Positions 14,868 to 23,944 of a stretch of DNA of 64,000 nt are shown piece after piece (the stretch's first letter is position 1; each line of letters opens with the position of its first letter). A program made the position numbers and the translations under genes. The stretch covers positions 4,030,001 through 4,094,000 of the forward strand of contig NZ_CP073696.1 of the NCBI RefSeq assembly GCF_025264645.1, read 5' to 3'. Source of the DNA: Edaphobacter lichenicola (GTDB taxonomy: Bacteria > Acidobacteriota > Terriglobia > Terriglobales > Acidobacteriaceae). The notes under the pieces were generated by a model, which ran no database searches, was not told the origin of the DNA, and saw only the letters and a list, made by a program, of their open reading frames with translations.

Positions 14868-17800
14868 ATGAGACGCATAATGATGAGGGCAGAGTGTCCC
14901 AGCTCTGCGGATGGCCTAGCTAACAAAACTTCGTTCAAACAATATTTTTTTGTCATTGCGTTCGCTCTCGCGTTTGTGATCTGTCCGGCCTTGTACGGCC
15001 AGGCTACCGGAAGTTTTTCCGGCACCGTCCTCGATAAATCTGGATCGAGTGTTCCTGGAGCTAGTGTCACCGTCACCTCTCAGGGAACCGGCCTGACCCG
15101 TACCACAAAGACAGATAACGCTGGTCACTACCTGCTTCCGTTGCTCCCCGTCGGCAATTACAGCGTGCGTGTCGACTTAACCGGCTTTCAAAGCGCCGAA
15201 TCCAAAGATCTCCATCTCGATGGAGACCAAGCCCGCGAACTCGATTTTTCCATCGCACCTGCGACCGTAGTATCTTCCGTGACAGTCTCCGGTGACGCCG
15301 TAACGACCGAGACCACGAACCCTTCTCTCGGCCAGGTCATTACCTCGCGGCAGGTATCGCAACTTCCTTTGAACGGTCGCGACTTCGTCCAACTTGCCAC
15401 GCTGACCGCAGGCGCTACTGCAGAGACTAATCCCAACAGCTTTTTCACCTCCGGCACCGATAGCGAGGTGGCCGCGCGCGGTTCGTTCTCTCTGTCGGTT
15501 GGCGGTTCCCGACCCAACAGCACCGATTGGCTTCTCGATGGAGTCGACAATAACGAACTGACGGCGGGGGGAATTGGCGTCTTTTCTTCGATCGACGATA
15601 TCGCGGAGTTCAAGGTGCTCACCTACTCTTATTCCGCGGAATACGGCTCCCGCGCCGGCCCGACTGTGCTGGTAACAACCAAGTCGGGTACAAATAACTT
15701 CCACGGATCTCTCTTCGAGTTCGTCCGTAATACCGCCTTCGATGCTAAGGGCGATTTTGACACGACAACCCCGAAGTTCAATCTGAACCAATTTGGCGGC
15801 TCTATCGGCGGACCGATCCTTCACGACAAATTGTTCTTCTTCGTGGATGGAGAGCAGAAGTATCAGCGTCAGGGAATCACCTTCACCGGCCTGGTTCCTT
15901 CACTGGCCATGCGCAAAGGGGACTTCTCGGCCGACCCCTTCGGTAACAATGTTTCGACAGGCACCAATGGCAGTTTCAATGCCGCCATCGCTAACCCGAA
16001 TATGTTCGGCTCAGCCAACCCTTACTTCCAGTGCGACGCTTCCGGTACTCCAATACCCGCGAACGCCGACGGCAGCCAGGCCGCGGGAACTCCGTGCAAC
16101 AAAATTCCTTCAAACCTGATCAACAACCCAGGCCAGGGACTGCTCAATATTTATCCTGAGCCCAACGCCTCCGGCGGGAGCTACAACTATGTCAACGAGC
16201 CGGTCCGCATCCTGAACGAAACCAAATTCGATATTCGACTGGACTATACGCTCACGACCAAGGACAACCTGTTTGGCCGCTTCAGCTATGACCAGGCGTT
16301 TTCTTTTGCGCCCGGCGGCGCGCCCGGCCTCGCCGAAGCCAATGCCTTCGGCAGCAATGAAAACCTTATCAATCACGGACGCAATGTCGGCCTCGGCTGG
16401 AGCCACGTGTTCGCGGCTAATACACTCAACCAGGCCACCTTCGGATACGATCGCATCTTCAACTACATTGACTCACAGGGTAACTTCACCTGCGGATCGG
16501 CGCTTCTGGGCATTCCCAATGCCAATACCGGCTGCTCGCCTACCGGTACCCCACTTGCCGGAGGATCGTACAGTCAAGGTGTGGTTTCCATTGAGCCCAC
16601 CAGCGGATATTGGTCACTCGGCGACCGTGGCTACTCTCCCTTTCAAGGTGGCACCAATATCTACTCCTTCAAAGACGATCTCGACCTGATCCGCGGAAAA
16701 CACGATATTCACGTCGGCATCGATCTTCGCGCCAATCAGATGAATGTGGGCACAGAAGCCTTTGGATCTGGCTTTCTGCTCCCTGGTGTGACCGGAAATT
16801 TCAGCGGAGCAGGTGTAGCCGCTGGCAATCCCATGGCAGACCTGCTGATGGGGATTAGCGGAGGCGCCATCCACGACCAGACATTCAATGGCGCAGTCAC
16901 CGGCCGCCGCTGGAAGATCGTAAGGCCCTTTGTTGAGGATGACTGGCGGATCACTCCGTCGCTGACCCTCAATCTGGGGCTGGCGTGGGCCATCACAAGT
17001 CCGATCACCGAGGTCCATGACCGGATGGCGAACTACATTCCTTCGACCCAAGAGCTTCAGATTGCAGGCCAAAACGGAGTAAGCCGATCGGCGGGTATCG
17101 ATAGGTTCGGGGGCGCGTACGAACCTCGCGTAGGCTTCGCCTGGAAGGTTCTCGGCAGCGACAAGACAGTGCTTCGCGGCGGCTTCGGCATTTACCACGA
17201 TTCGGTCTGGAGCCAGGGTGCGCAGGGCCTGTGGCAAAATCCTCCCAACCTCGGCGAGACGGATCAATTCGCCGGTGCTGGCTGCGCCTTTGCGACTTCA
17301 TTCTGCGCTGCTAACGGCCAGACACCTTCGGGAACCTTCTTTCTCTCCGACGGCTTTCCCATTCCGCCCACGCCGGGAACTGTGGCCAATTTCCAAGGCA
17401 CGTTCTACTACCAACCGCCCAACTTCCAGCCTGGCAGGGTTCATCAATATAACGTCAACGTAGAACGCCAGCTACCGGGCGATGTTCTGCTCACCGCTGG
17501 CTATGCGGGCGCGGTCGCCGGCCACATACTTGTCAGCGGCAATGCCATCAACGTCAACAGCCCCGATGGTTGCGGAACCATACCCAGCTATACGATCGGC
17601 TGCCTGCCCGGCGGCGCACCCTACATCTTTCCCTACCCCACCGAGAACTTTAACTCGATCATTCTCTTTGGCGATGTGGGAAAGACCCACTACAACTCGC
17701 TGCAGATTAAACGGCAAGCATCATCTATGACCTGCCATTCGGCAAAGGCAAAGCGTTCGGAAGCGACTGGGGTCCTGTGACCGACACGCTTCTCGGCAAC

Positions 17801-18286
17801 TGGCAGGTTACGCTGATTGAAAGGATCTCTTCCGGGTTCCCGGTTCCACTGATCGACAGCAGCAACCAGTCGGGCTCTACCTTCAATGAAGGCGGCAACA
17901 GCTTCAACTACAACCGGCCCGACCAGATTGCCGGCTGCGATACGCACGCAGCAAATCACGGCCACTTCCAGTGGATCAATGCTGCTTGCTTCGCCCCACC
18001 ACCTGCAGGCCAGCTCGGCAATGCCAATCGTGTCCCCGCCACGGGACCCGACTTCGTCAACTCCGACGCGTCACTCATCAAGCAATTTCGCCTGCCCCGT
18101 GAGATGGGCTTAAACTTCCGCGCTGAATTCTTCAACCTGTTCAATCATCCGCAATACGGATCGCCAATCGCCGACATCAACTTCAACTCACCGGCCGCGG
18201 GCACAGTGTCCCCGTTCTTCGGCTCAGTGAATTCAACCGTGAATAATCCGCGCTTGATACAACTTGCCCTCAAACTAACCTTCTGA
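14868..18286 (+). pseudogene. TonB-dependent receptor (Oar/CarboxypepD_reg type), broken by an out-of-frame deletion
   Basis: The first frame (to stop 17780) encodes a signal peptide ending ALYGQA, a carboxypeptidase-regulatory beta-sandwich (GSFSGTVLDKSGSSVPGASV, about 50-135), the plug (QLPLNGRDFVQLATLTAG) and most of the outer-membrane barrel, up to HYNSLQIK. From 17711 the homologous sequence continues in another frame (TASIIYDLPFGKGKAFGSDW), running to the C-terminal strand LIQLALKLTF at 18286. Intact relatives have roughly 70 more residues between LQIK and TASI, so a segment was lost with a change of frame. The product from the first frame would lack the last strands and the terminal Phe needed for outer-membrane insertion, so the gene is most likely dead. 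It would have imported a glycan or siderophore. Confidence 0.88.
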
Positions 18287-18739
18287 GGTTGAGGACGGAC
18301 ATCTAGAAAAGGTGAAGCCTCCGTAGTGGAGGGGGCTTCATCTGTCTGTTCCGCGTGTCATATGACTATTTCCAGTCGTGCGATTCGACTCACAAACCTT
18401 ACTCGATGAGGCTGGTTGGGGTTATATTTGCTACCATCCGCTTTGTGTGAGTGAGCCCAGTGGCACTGGTCGTCTCATAGCCTTTTTTAAAAGGCGTTTT
18501 GTGATCGTGGATTTGTCAGCGGGGCGGGTTAGTCAACAGAAGTACGGGCCCACGTAGAGCGCTCTCGTGAGAGACGAGCCTTGGCTCAGACGTTGAACGC
18601 ATGGAGGACAGGTTATTGTTATGAGTCGTCTCCCGCGCACTCAGAATACGACGTCTATGTAGCAAAGCTAGAACGGCACGATGACAGCGAATCATTGGTG
18701 TGGCCATCCTGCTGCCCAAATGCGATGCGTGATGCTGCT
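18287..18739. other. Intergenic region between receptor and P460 gene
   Basis: About 450 bases between convergent genes. It holds a terminator-like hairpin near its left end (TGAAGCCTCC at 18313-18322 with GGAGG...GGCTTCA to 18340, two-base bulge) that probably ends receptor transcription. A weaker hairpin CTCTCgtGAGAG lies near 18562-18575. I see no credible gene. Confidence 0.45.
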
Positions 18740-19804
18740 TTACCTTTGCCCGTAGGCTGTGAAAACGTAATCTTTTGTCTTCACTGCCGTGTGGCACGCG
18801 AACCCGCACTTGGCGTCGTTCCCCTGCGGCGGCTTGTCACCTAAGTTGCCGAGCCTGAAGTTGCCGGACGCGGCGTCATACTCGAAGACGCCATAACCCC
18901 ATCCGCCGCTGTCCGCGAACCTCTTGCTGTCCTTCACCATGAAGTCAACGTCATGCTGAACACCTGGCACCGTCGGCGCACCGGGTTCACTCGCATCCAC
19001 CTTCGCGACCCAATGGACCTTCGCCATCTTCGCCCCATCTGGAAAGGGCTTGCCGTTGCCGGGAATGCCCGCCTTATAGGCGCTGATCATCGCAGGATTT
19101 CCGAGGATCGCAGCGACCGCACCTCCGTTATGGCTGATGGCGATCACCGGCCAGCCTTCGTATCCTCTGAACTCAGAGAACGCGAGGCCATTCGGTATTT
19201 TGAGGGCGTACTTGTCCTGCGTGGAAGTGACGGATTGTGCCTGGGACGGGACTGCTGTGGGCGCGGAGGTAGCGTTGGGAAGGTTGTGAATGTAATGCGT
19301 AAGCTTCCAGGTGTCGTTGTCGGAGATGGTCGACTTCCAGGCTGGCATGCCAGTGAGGCGAACTCCGTTCTGGATGATCCAGAATAGTTCCGCGTCGCTC
19401 CAGTGCTGCACGTGGGCTGAGGTCAGGTCCATGGCAGGCGGGGCCATATTGCGCCCGATGTTGGTGTCTCCCCGCGCATCCGCACCGTGGCATTGGGCGC
19501 AGGAACCAAGAAAAACTTCCTGGCCCTGGCTTACGACCTCACCCGTCTCAGGCAGCGGGTTCTTCATCTTCCCTGCCTCCAACGGAATGGTGACATCTTT
19601 AGCCGCATTGGCGAGGCTGGTTTCCCCCTGGGAGGGATGCTGACCCGCTGTGCAACCTTGAAGCAAAGCGCCTAGCATTGCACCGATCACGCCGAGCATC
19701 ACTTTGCGTTTTAGCATCACGCTGCGATCAACTCCGCAGCGCCCGCCAATCCTAGGCAAATTTACAGATTCCTTCACACAAGATTCCCTCACACACTCAG
19801 GCAT
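18740..19804 (-). CDS. Cytochrome c / cytochrome P460 fusion lipoprotein
   Basis: A 354-aa protein with two haem sites. A cytochrome c domain (about 85-180) has CAQCH (102-106) and an axial Met in TGMPAW (Met153). The C-terminal domain resembles cytochrome P460 and ends in KCGFACHTAVKTKDYVFTAYGQR-type sequence, with a CxxxCH haem motif. P460 proteins oxidise hydroxylamine or detoxify NO; that role is an inference here. A lipobox (ALLQGC, Cys51) points to a periplasm-facing lipoprotein. The start at 19804 has AAGGAG upstream; a later ATG at 19717 gives a more usual lipoprotein leader but a poorer ribosome site. It lies downstream of the photolyase gene on the same strand, 400 bases away. Confidence 0.85.
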   Translation of the reverse strand: MPECVRESCVKESVNLPRIGGRCGVDRSVMLKRKVMLGVIGAMLGALLQGCTAGQHPSQGETSLANAAKDVTIPLEAGKMKNPLPETGEVVSQGQEVFLGSCAQCHGADARGDTNIGRNMAPPAMDLTSAHVQHWSDAELFWIIQNGVRLTGMPAWKSTISDNDTWKLTHYIHNLPNATSAPTAVPSQAQSVTSTQDKYALKIPNGLAFSEFRGYEGWPVIAISHNGGAVAAILGNPAMISAYKAGIPGNGKPFPDGAKMAKVHWVAKVDASEPGAPTVPGVQHDVDFMVKDSKRFADSGGWGYGVFEYDAASGNFRLGNLGDKPPQGNDAKCGFACHTAVKTKDYVFTAYGQR

Positions 19805-20205
19805 GGCGTTCTCCTTACAAAGAAAGTTTCTCTAGGCCCGATCTAGCGTGCGTCAATTCTTGGAAGTTTCTGATGTCCCTGGAACTTCGATGCGGCGGTG
19901 GTCTACTTTGACTCGCCACATCACGGCGCTAACGCGGCGCGATGCGATCTATTTTTACTCCGACGATCACCTCTTGAAAAGACGACCGGTTGCGAGTTCT
20001 GCGCGAGCTCTCGGAGCAAACTCCCAAAAAACCAGGTTTACCAGCAATCAGAGCCTTGATACACAACTCAAAAAAAATGGGTCCCAAACCAAGTTCGTCA
20101 GCGCAATTTGGCCCGTCGTTCCCGGGGAGGAAGACATCGCCATCACCTTCGGCACTGACTCCTCTCTCACCGTAACCCGCGGCTGTTCCAAGAAGTGCGT
20201 TCTCG
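19805..20205. other. Intergenic region between photolyase and P460 gene
   Basis: About 400 bases. A 131-codon plus-strand frame and a 97-codon minus-strand frame cross it; neither has a ribosome site or recognisable protein features, and both run into the photolyase gene. It probably contains the P460 gene promoter. Nothing else is supported. Confidence 0.4.
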
Positions 20206-21936
20206 CTACTCCAAAGATCCACGGCTGTAAGCAGGGCGCTTGAAACTTGCGAGGTGAACTATCGTCTCATCGGCTCGTCTGCGTAGTTGCACGAGTTCTT
20301 CTTGTGATTTCTTTCCTAATGATTTGTAAGGCATCTGCATACGAAAGTTACTTGCAAGGGTTGACTGGTTGCGTTCTAGAAAAGTCCAGTAAAGTGCTGT
20401 GAACGGACAGGAGCCAAGGCCGATTGATTTCTTAGGGTCATACTGGCAGTGACCGCAGAAGTTCGACATACGGTTGATGTAGGCAGCTCCGGAGACGTAA
20501 GGCTTTGTAGCAGTAACTCCACCGTCTGCGTACGTTGCCATGCCGAGCACATTGGTCTCAACTACCCAGTCGTAAGCGTCGATGTAAGCGAACCAGAACC
20601 AGTCCGTGAGTTCGCGCGGGGAGAAGCCGCAGAGCGTAGCCAGGTTGGAGAGCACCATAAGACGCGTGATGTGGTGGGACCACCCTTCGTCGATTACCTG
20701 CGCAACAACTGTGTCCACACAGTGCAGCCCGGAGCGCACCCCCCAATATACGGCTGGCAGAGGCAGTGATGCGTGAAGTGCCGACGGGGTAGCACCAGCG
20801 AAAGGATCGTGACCGGCAGCACTCTTATAAGCTCCAGCGGCAAGCTTCGTTTGGTTGGGCGAATGCTCTTGCGGCCTGGGATTCTGTTCCTGCGGGACGT
20901 AATCGGCGAGACGACGATAGCCATCCGTCTGCTCATGCAAGTGACGCATAAATTCACGCCAGCCAAGCAACTGGCGGATGAAGCCCTCGCAGGAAGCAAG
21001 CGGTGCTTGATTTGTTGCAGCGCGCTCTGCCACATCGCGGATTAGGTCGAGAGCCAGTAGGCGGCCTAAATTGAGCAATACGGATGTCTTTGAATGAAAG
21101 AGCTGAAGATGGTCATCACGCATGGCATCTTCGAACCGGCCAAAGTAAGGCAGGAGATGATCAAGGAAGAAGCGCCAGAGGGCATCGCAGTCGCTCTGGG
21201 TACATGGCAGGTCGAAGTTCTTTGAGCTGCCAAAGTGATGTCCGTAGGTAGACTCCACCATGGCGATGACTTCCTGCGTGATGGCGTCCGGCGGGAACAT
21301 GAGCGTTGCAGGAACGCAAACCTCGCCCTTGTACGGACTGCGATTGTCTGCGTCGAACGAGAACTGGCCGCCGACTGGCTTCGCGTTCTTCATCAGGATG
21401 CCGGTTTGCTGACGCATATGGCGGTAGAAGCGATCCATCACATATGATTTGCCGGGGGTGAAGGCTCCATAAGTATCCAGGAAGTCTTTGGAGGTTGAGG
21501 CCCAGGTGGAGTCTTTAACAAAGTCCAAAGTAAGACCATTTGCCTGCGCCATGGAGAGATCGAGGCGCAGTTCTCGCTCTGCAGGTGTCATGCAGGTAAG
21601 AGATGGGAGGCGAAGTTCGCGCTGCAGTTCCAGAAGCGCCTGGCCATGGCTTACAGGAGAGAAGTGATACAGGACGGAGACGCCTTTGCCTTGCTGCTCA
21701 ATCGCGAAATGGCGCATATTCGAGATCAGGACTACAAGCTTCTTCTTATGGTACGGACGCCGGAGTGCCTTTGCAGTTGATTCGACGATTACAACGCCGG
21801 TGTCGGAGGCAGGCTGCTCGGTCAGCGGACCGGTGCGGTCGGTATACCGATCATAGGGGACATAGATCCAGCGGCGATTTCGAAGGTCCGTCGCGGTAGG
21901 CTGAGCAGCTTTGATATCTCTCTCGAATGCGGACAT
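20206..21936 (-). CDS. FeS-containing bacterial photolyase (PhrB-like cryptochrome/photolyase)
   Basis: A 576-aa protein of the deoxyribodipyrimidine photolyase-related group (FeS-BCP), which repairs UV photoproducts, chiefly (6-4) lesions, using blue light. The N-terminal antenna domain begins RNRRWIYVPYDRYTD. The C-terminal FAD domain has FIRQLLGWREFMR and GWSHHITRLMVLSNLATLCGFSP. The four [4Fe-4S] cysteines fit the family pattern: GLHCVD, then NFCGHC and GSCPFTALYW. Motif DWFWFAYIDAYDWVVETNVLGM is diagnostic. ATG 21936 is preferred over GTG 21945. It starts 38 bases after the CrtQ-like gene ends, on the same strand, so it probably belongs to the carotenoid operon as its last gene. Confidence 0.92.
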   Translation of the reverse strand: MSAFERDIKAAQPTATDLRNRRWIYVPYDRYTDRTGPLTEQPASDTGVVIVESTAKALRRPYHKKKLVVLISNMRHFAIEQQGKGVSVLYHFSPVSHGQALLELQRELRLPSLTCMTPAERELRLDLSMAQANGLTLDFVKDSTWASTSKDFLDTYGAFTPGKSYVMDRFYRHMRQQTGILMKNAKPVGGQFSFDADNRSPYKGEVCVPATLMFPPDAITQEVIAMVESTYGHHFGSSKNFDLPCTQSDCDALWRFFLDHLLPYFGRFEDAMRDDHLQLFHSKTSVLLNLGRLLALDLIRDVAERAATNQAPLASCEGFIRQLLGWREFMRHLHEQTDGYRRLADYVPQEQNPRPQEHSPNQTKLAAGAYKSAAGHDPFAGATPSALHASLPLPAVYWGVRSGLHCVDTVVAQVIDEGWSHHITRLMVLSNLATLCGFSPRELTDWFWFAYIDAYDWVVETNVLGMATYADGGVTATKPYVSGAAYINRMSNFCGHCQYDPKKSIGLGSCPFTALYWTFLERNQSTLASNFRMQMPYKSLGKKSQEELVQLRRRADETIVHLASFKRPAYSRGSLE

Positions 21937-21973
21937 GCTCCCCACTCTCTACGGCCTACTTCAGAGGCTTGTT

Positions 21974-23110
21974 TTACAGGCGATGATAGGACCGCTCTTT
22001 CCACCTGACAGTTCCACCGGCTAGTTCTCGGGTGAGGGCGTACCACTGTATTGCGAGCAGTATTACGACACCAAAGGGGTGGAGGCACGCTCCGAGCCAG
22101 TTCTGGCGAAATCGGTATGCCGCCATAAATCGCGGCAGCCATGCTCCACTGATTGCGACCAACACGTAGACAGTCTCGGCAACCGAAGATCCTCCTGACA
22201 TCCATAGCCACGCCGCCAAAAGGAACGGGACTATCTGACCCAAGAATAGAAGCAGGCTAATCGGGAAAATTCGCACTGGCGACGCGAGACCCTCCGTTGC
22301 ATTTTTGGCAAGCCCTTGCCACACTTGCCGGGTGTTGCGATACATCCTGCATGTTGCGAGATCAGTGAGATCTGCTAAATCGGTTCGATATCCATTTTGC
22401 CGGAACAACTTCGGAAGGAGGAGGCCGTCGTGCATCGTTGTCTTGATCTGTGCGTGTCCACCGCATGCGAAGTAGTCTTCTCGACGAACCAGAATGAACT
22501 GTCCGCACCCTGCCGCGAAAGCCGGATCGGTGGTGTTTCTCATTCTTTCAACCGGCAAAAACCCGAGGAGGACGAAGTGAATCAGCGGCAGCAGAAGCCG
22601 TTCAAACCACGTCTCCGTCACCTGCCGTGGGAAACCACTGACTAGTCCCCGTTGGCCTTGTATCAAAAGGACCGCCATACGGGCGAGGCAGTCCGGCTGT
22701 AGTCTTACATCCGCGTCAACAAAACAGAGCAACTCATGGCTAGCAGCCTGTGCCAAGGACCAGCATGCATGCTGCTTACCGTTCCAACCAATTGGCAAAT
22801 TCTGAGTGCGCTCGAGTCTGACCCGCGCATCTTTCTTCGCTATCGCCTCGACCATATCGGCCGTTCTATCTATCGAGCCATCGTCCATCACGATCACTTC
22901 AAAGTGAACGCCTGTGCTAGCGAGAACGCTCTCCACCGCAGCAGCAATCCCATCTTCCTCGTCCCTCGCTGGAATCAGAACCGACAGAGGGGGGAGGCAT
23001 ACGGACCCGGCTTGCGGTGGAGGGAGATATCGCCGCCAGTTTACGCAAAACAGTACTGCGGGTGCCAAAGAGCAAAGCATCACCGCTATCGTGAAAGCCT
23101 CAAGTATCAT
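21974..23110 (-). CDS. crtQ: Family 2 glycosyltransferase, CrtQ-like (carotenoid glucosyltransferase)
   Basis: A GT2 enzyme (about 378 aa) with an N-terminal membrane anchor, then PPLSVLIPARDEEDGI, EVIVMDDGSIDRTADM, KQHACWSLAQAA, the metal-binding ELLCFVDADVRL, and two or three C-terminal membrane helices. The pattern SVLIPARDEE, VMDDGS-DRTA, GK-HAC, FVDADV and EDYFACGGH matches staphylococcal CrtQ, which glucosylates 4,4'-diaponeurosporenoate. Start 23110 has CGGAG at good spacing and overlaps the acyltransferase stop by 11 bases; an upstream ATG at 23146 lacks this. Context (crtN, crtP, aldehyde dehydrogenase) supports the carotenoid role; hopanoid-associated HpnB-like transferases are the main alternative. 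Confidence 0.85.
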   Translation of the reverse strand: MILEAFTIAVMLCSLAPAVLFCVNWRRYLPPPQAGSVCLPPLSVLIPARDEEDGIAAAVESVLASTGVHFEVIVMDDGSIDRTADMVEAIAKKDARVRLERTQNLPIGWNGKQHACWSLAQAASHELLCFVDADVRLQPDCLARMAVLLIQGQRGLVSGFPRQVTETWFERLLLPLIHFVLLGFLPVERMRNTTDPAFAAGCGQFILVRREDYFACGGHAQIKTTMHDGLLLPKLFRQNGYRTDLADLTDLATCRMYRNTRQVWQGLAKNATEGLASPVRIFPISLLLFLGQIVPFLLAAWLWMSGGSSVAETVYVLVAISGAWLPRFMAAYRFRQNWLGACLHPFGVVILLAIQWYALTRELAGGTVRWKERSYHRL

Positions 23111-23936
23111 CGCTATGCTCCGTGCAGGAGGCAGGATCAGACCCACGCGTCGGCATCAAGGTGTGCTCCGCGTGATAAGGCTGACTAGTCAAAGAAGCCT
23201 TCAGCCTTTGCCACCTTCCATAGAAACCGCCCGTGCCTAGCTTCCCACGCGACAAGGTGTCGAAGTTTCGGGCATCGCGTTGCATGGCCATCTCGCGCAA
23301 CGCGTTCATTGACGTCTCCAACAACTTCACCAATTGCTGTTGCACTGTCTCCGAACTCTGCCCCGATTCCACCTTCAGTGGCTCTCCGAAGTGCAGCAAG
23401 CATTCGGGCAACCGCTCGTCCCAGAAGGGATACTCGATCGCCAGCGGGACTACTGTGCAACCTCCACTCCTTGCAGCTACTCGCGACGCCAGAGCGGCCA
23501 AACCCGGTTTGAACTCAAGTGGCCTCGCCCTGCCGTCAACAAAGCGCCCCTGTGGCGTTATCCACACAACACCGCCCGCAAGCAAAATTGCTTCGCTGGT
23601 CTTCAAAAACTTTGCCGCTCCGCGCGCCGAGTTCATCTCGACTCCGAAGATGCCCACTCGCTTTAGAATTGCATACCTCTCTAGAGCTGCTAAATCCATT
23701 GGAGCATAGTGCCGCCGCGTATCCATTAATCTCTCGGCGAGATAGACGGAGATCATCGGATCCCACCATGAACTGTGATTTGCATACACTATCACCGGTC
23801 CGGCATCTGATTTGGCCAGTGTCGAGAATCTCTCCGCTCCGCTTACCCTGATGGCGTGAAAGTGGCGTCGAAAGTACCCCCTCACAATTCTTCGAAAGAA
23901 TTGAAGCGTCATCAGCGAAATAGGCGGCGCATCCAT
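23100..23936 (-). CDS. PlsC-family acyltransferase of the carotenoid operon
   Basis: A 278-aa lysophospholipid acyltransferase-type protein. The HX4D catalytic motif is NHSSWWD near residue 55, block II is in KRVGIFGVEMNSARGA, block III in VVWITPQGRFVDG, and a proline block (VVPLAIEYPFWDERLPE) follows. Start 23936 is chosen because AAGGAG lies four bases before it and overlaps the crtP stop. In staphyloxanthin synthesis the last step, fatty-acyl transfer to the glucose, is done by the unrelated membrane protein CrtO; here a PlsC-type enzyme occupies that place in the operon. That it acylates a glycosyl carotenoid is an inference from position between crtP and crtQ. Confidence 0.88.
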   Translation of the reverse strand: MDAPPISLMTLQFFRRIVRGYFRRHFHAIRVSGAERFSTLAKSDAGPVIVYANHSSWWDPMISVYLAERLMDTRRHYAPMDLAALERYAILKRVGIFGVEMNSARGAAKFLKTSEAILLAGGVVWITPQGRFVDGRARPLEFKPGLAALASRVAARSGGCTVVPLAIEYPFWDERLPECLLHFGEPLKVESGQSSETVQQQLVKLLETSMNALREMAMQRDARNFDTLSRGKLGTGGFYGRWQRLKASLTSQPYHAEHTLMPTRGSDPASCTEHSDDT

Positions 23937-23944
23937 ATGGCTCC

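Noticed and set aside
19848-20243. 131-codon plus-strand and 97-codon minus-strand frames between the P460 and photolyase genes
   Set aside because: Composition is not protein-like and both run into the photolyase coding region.
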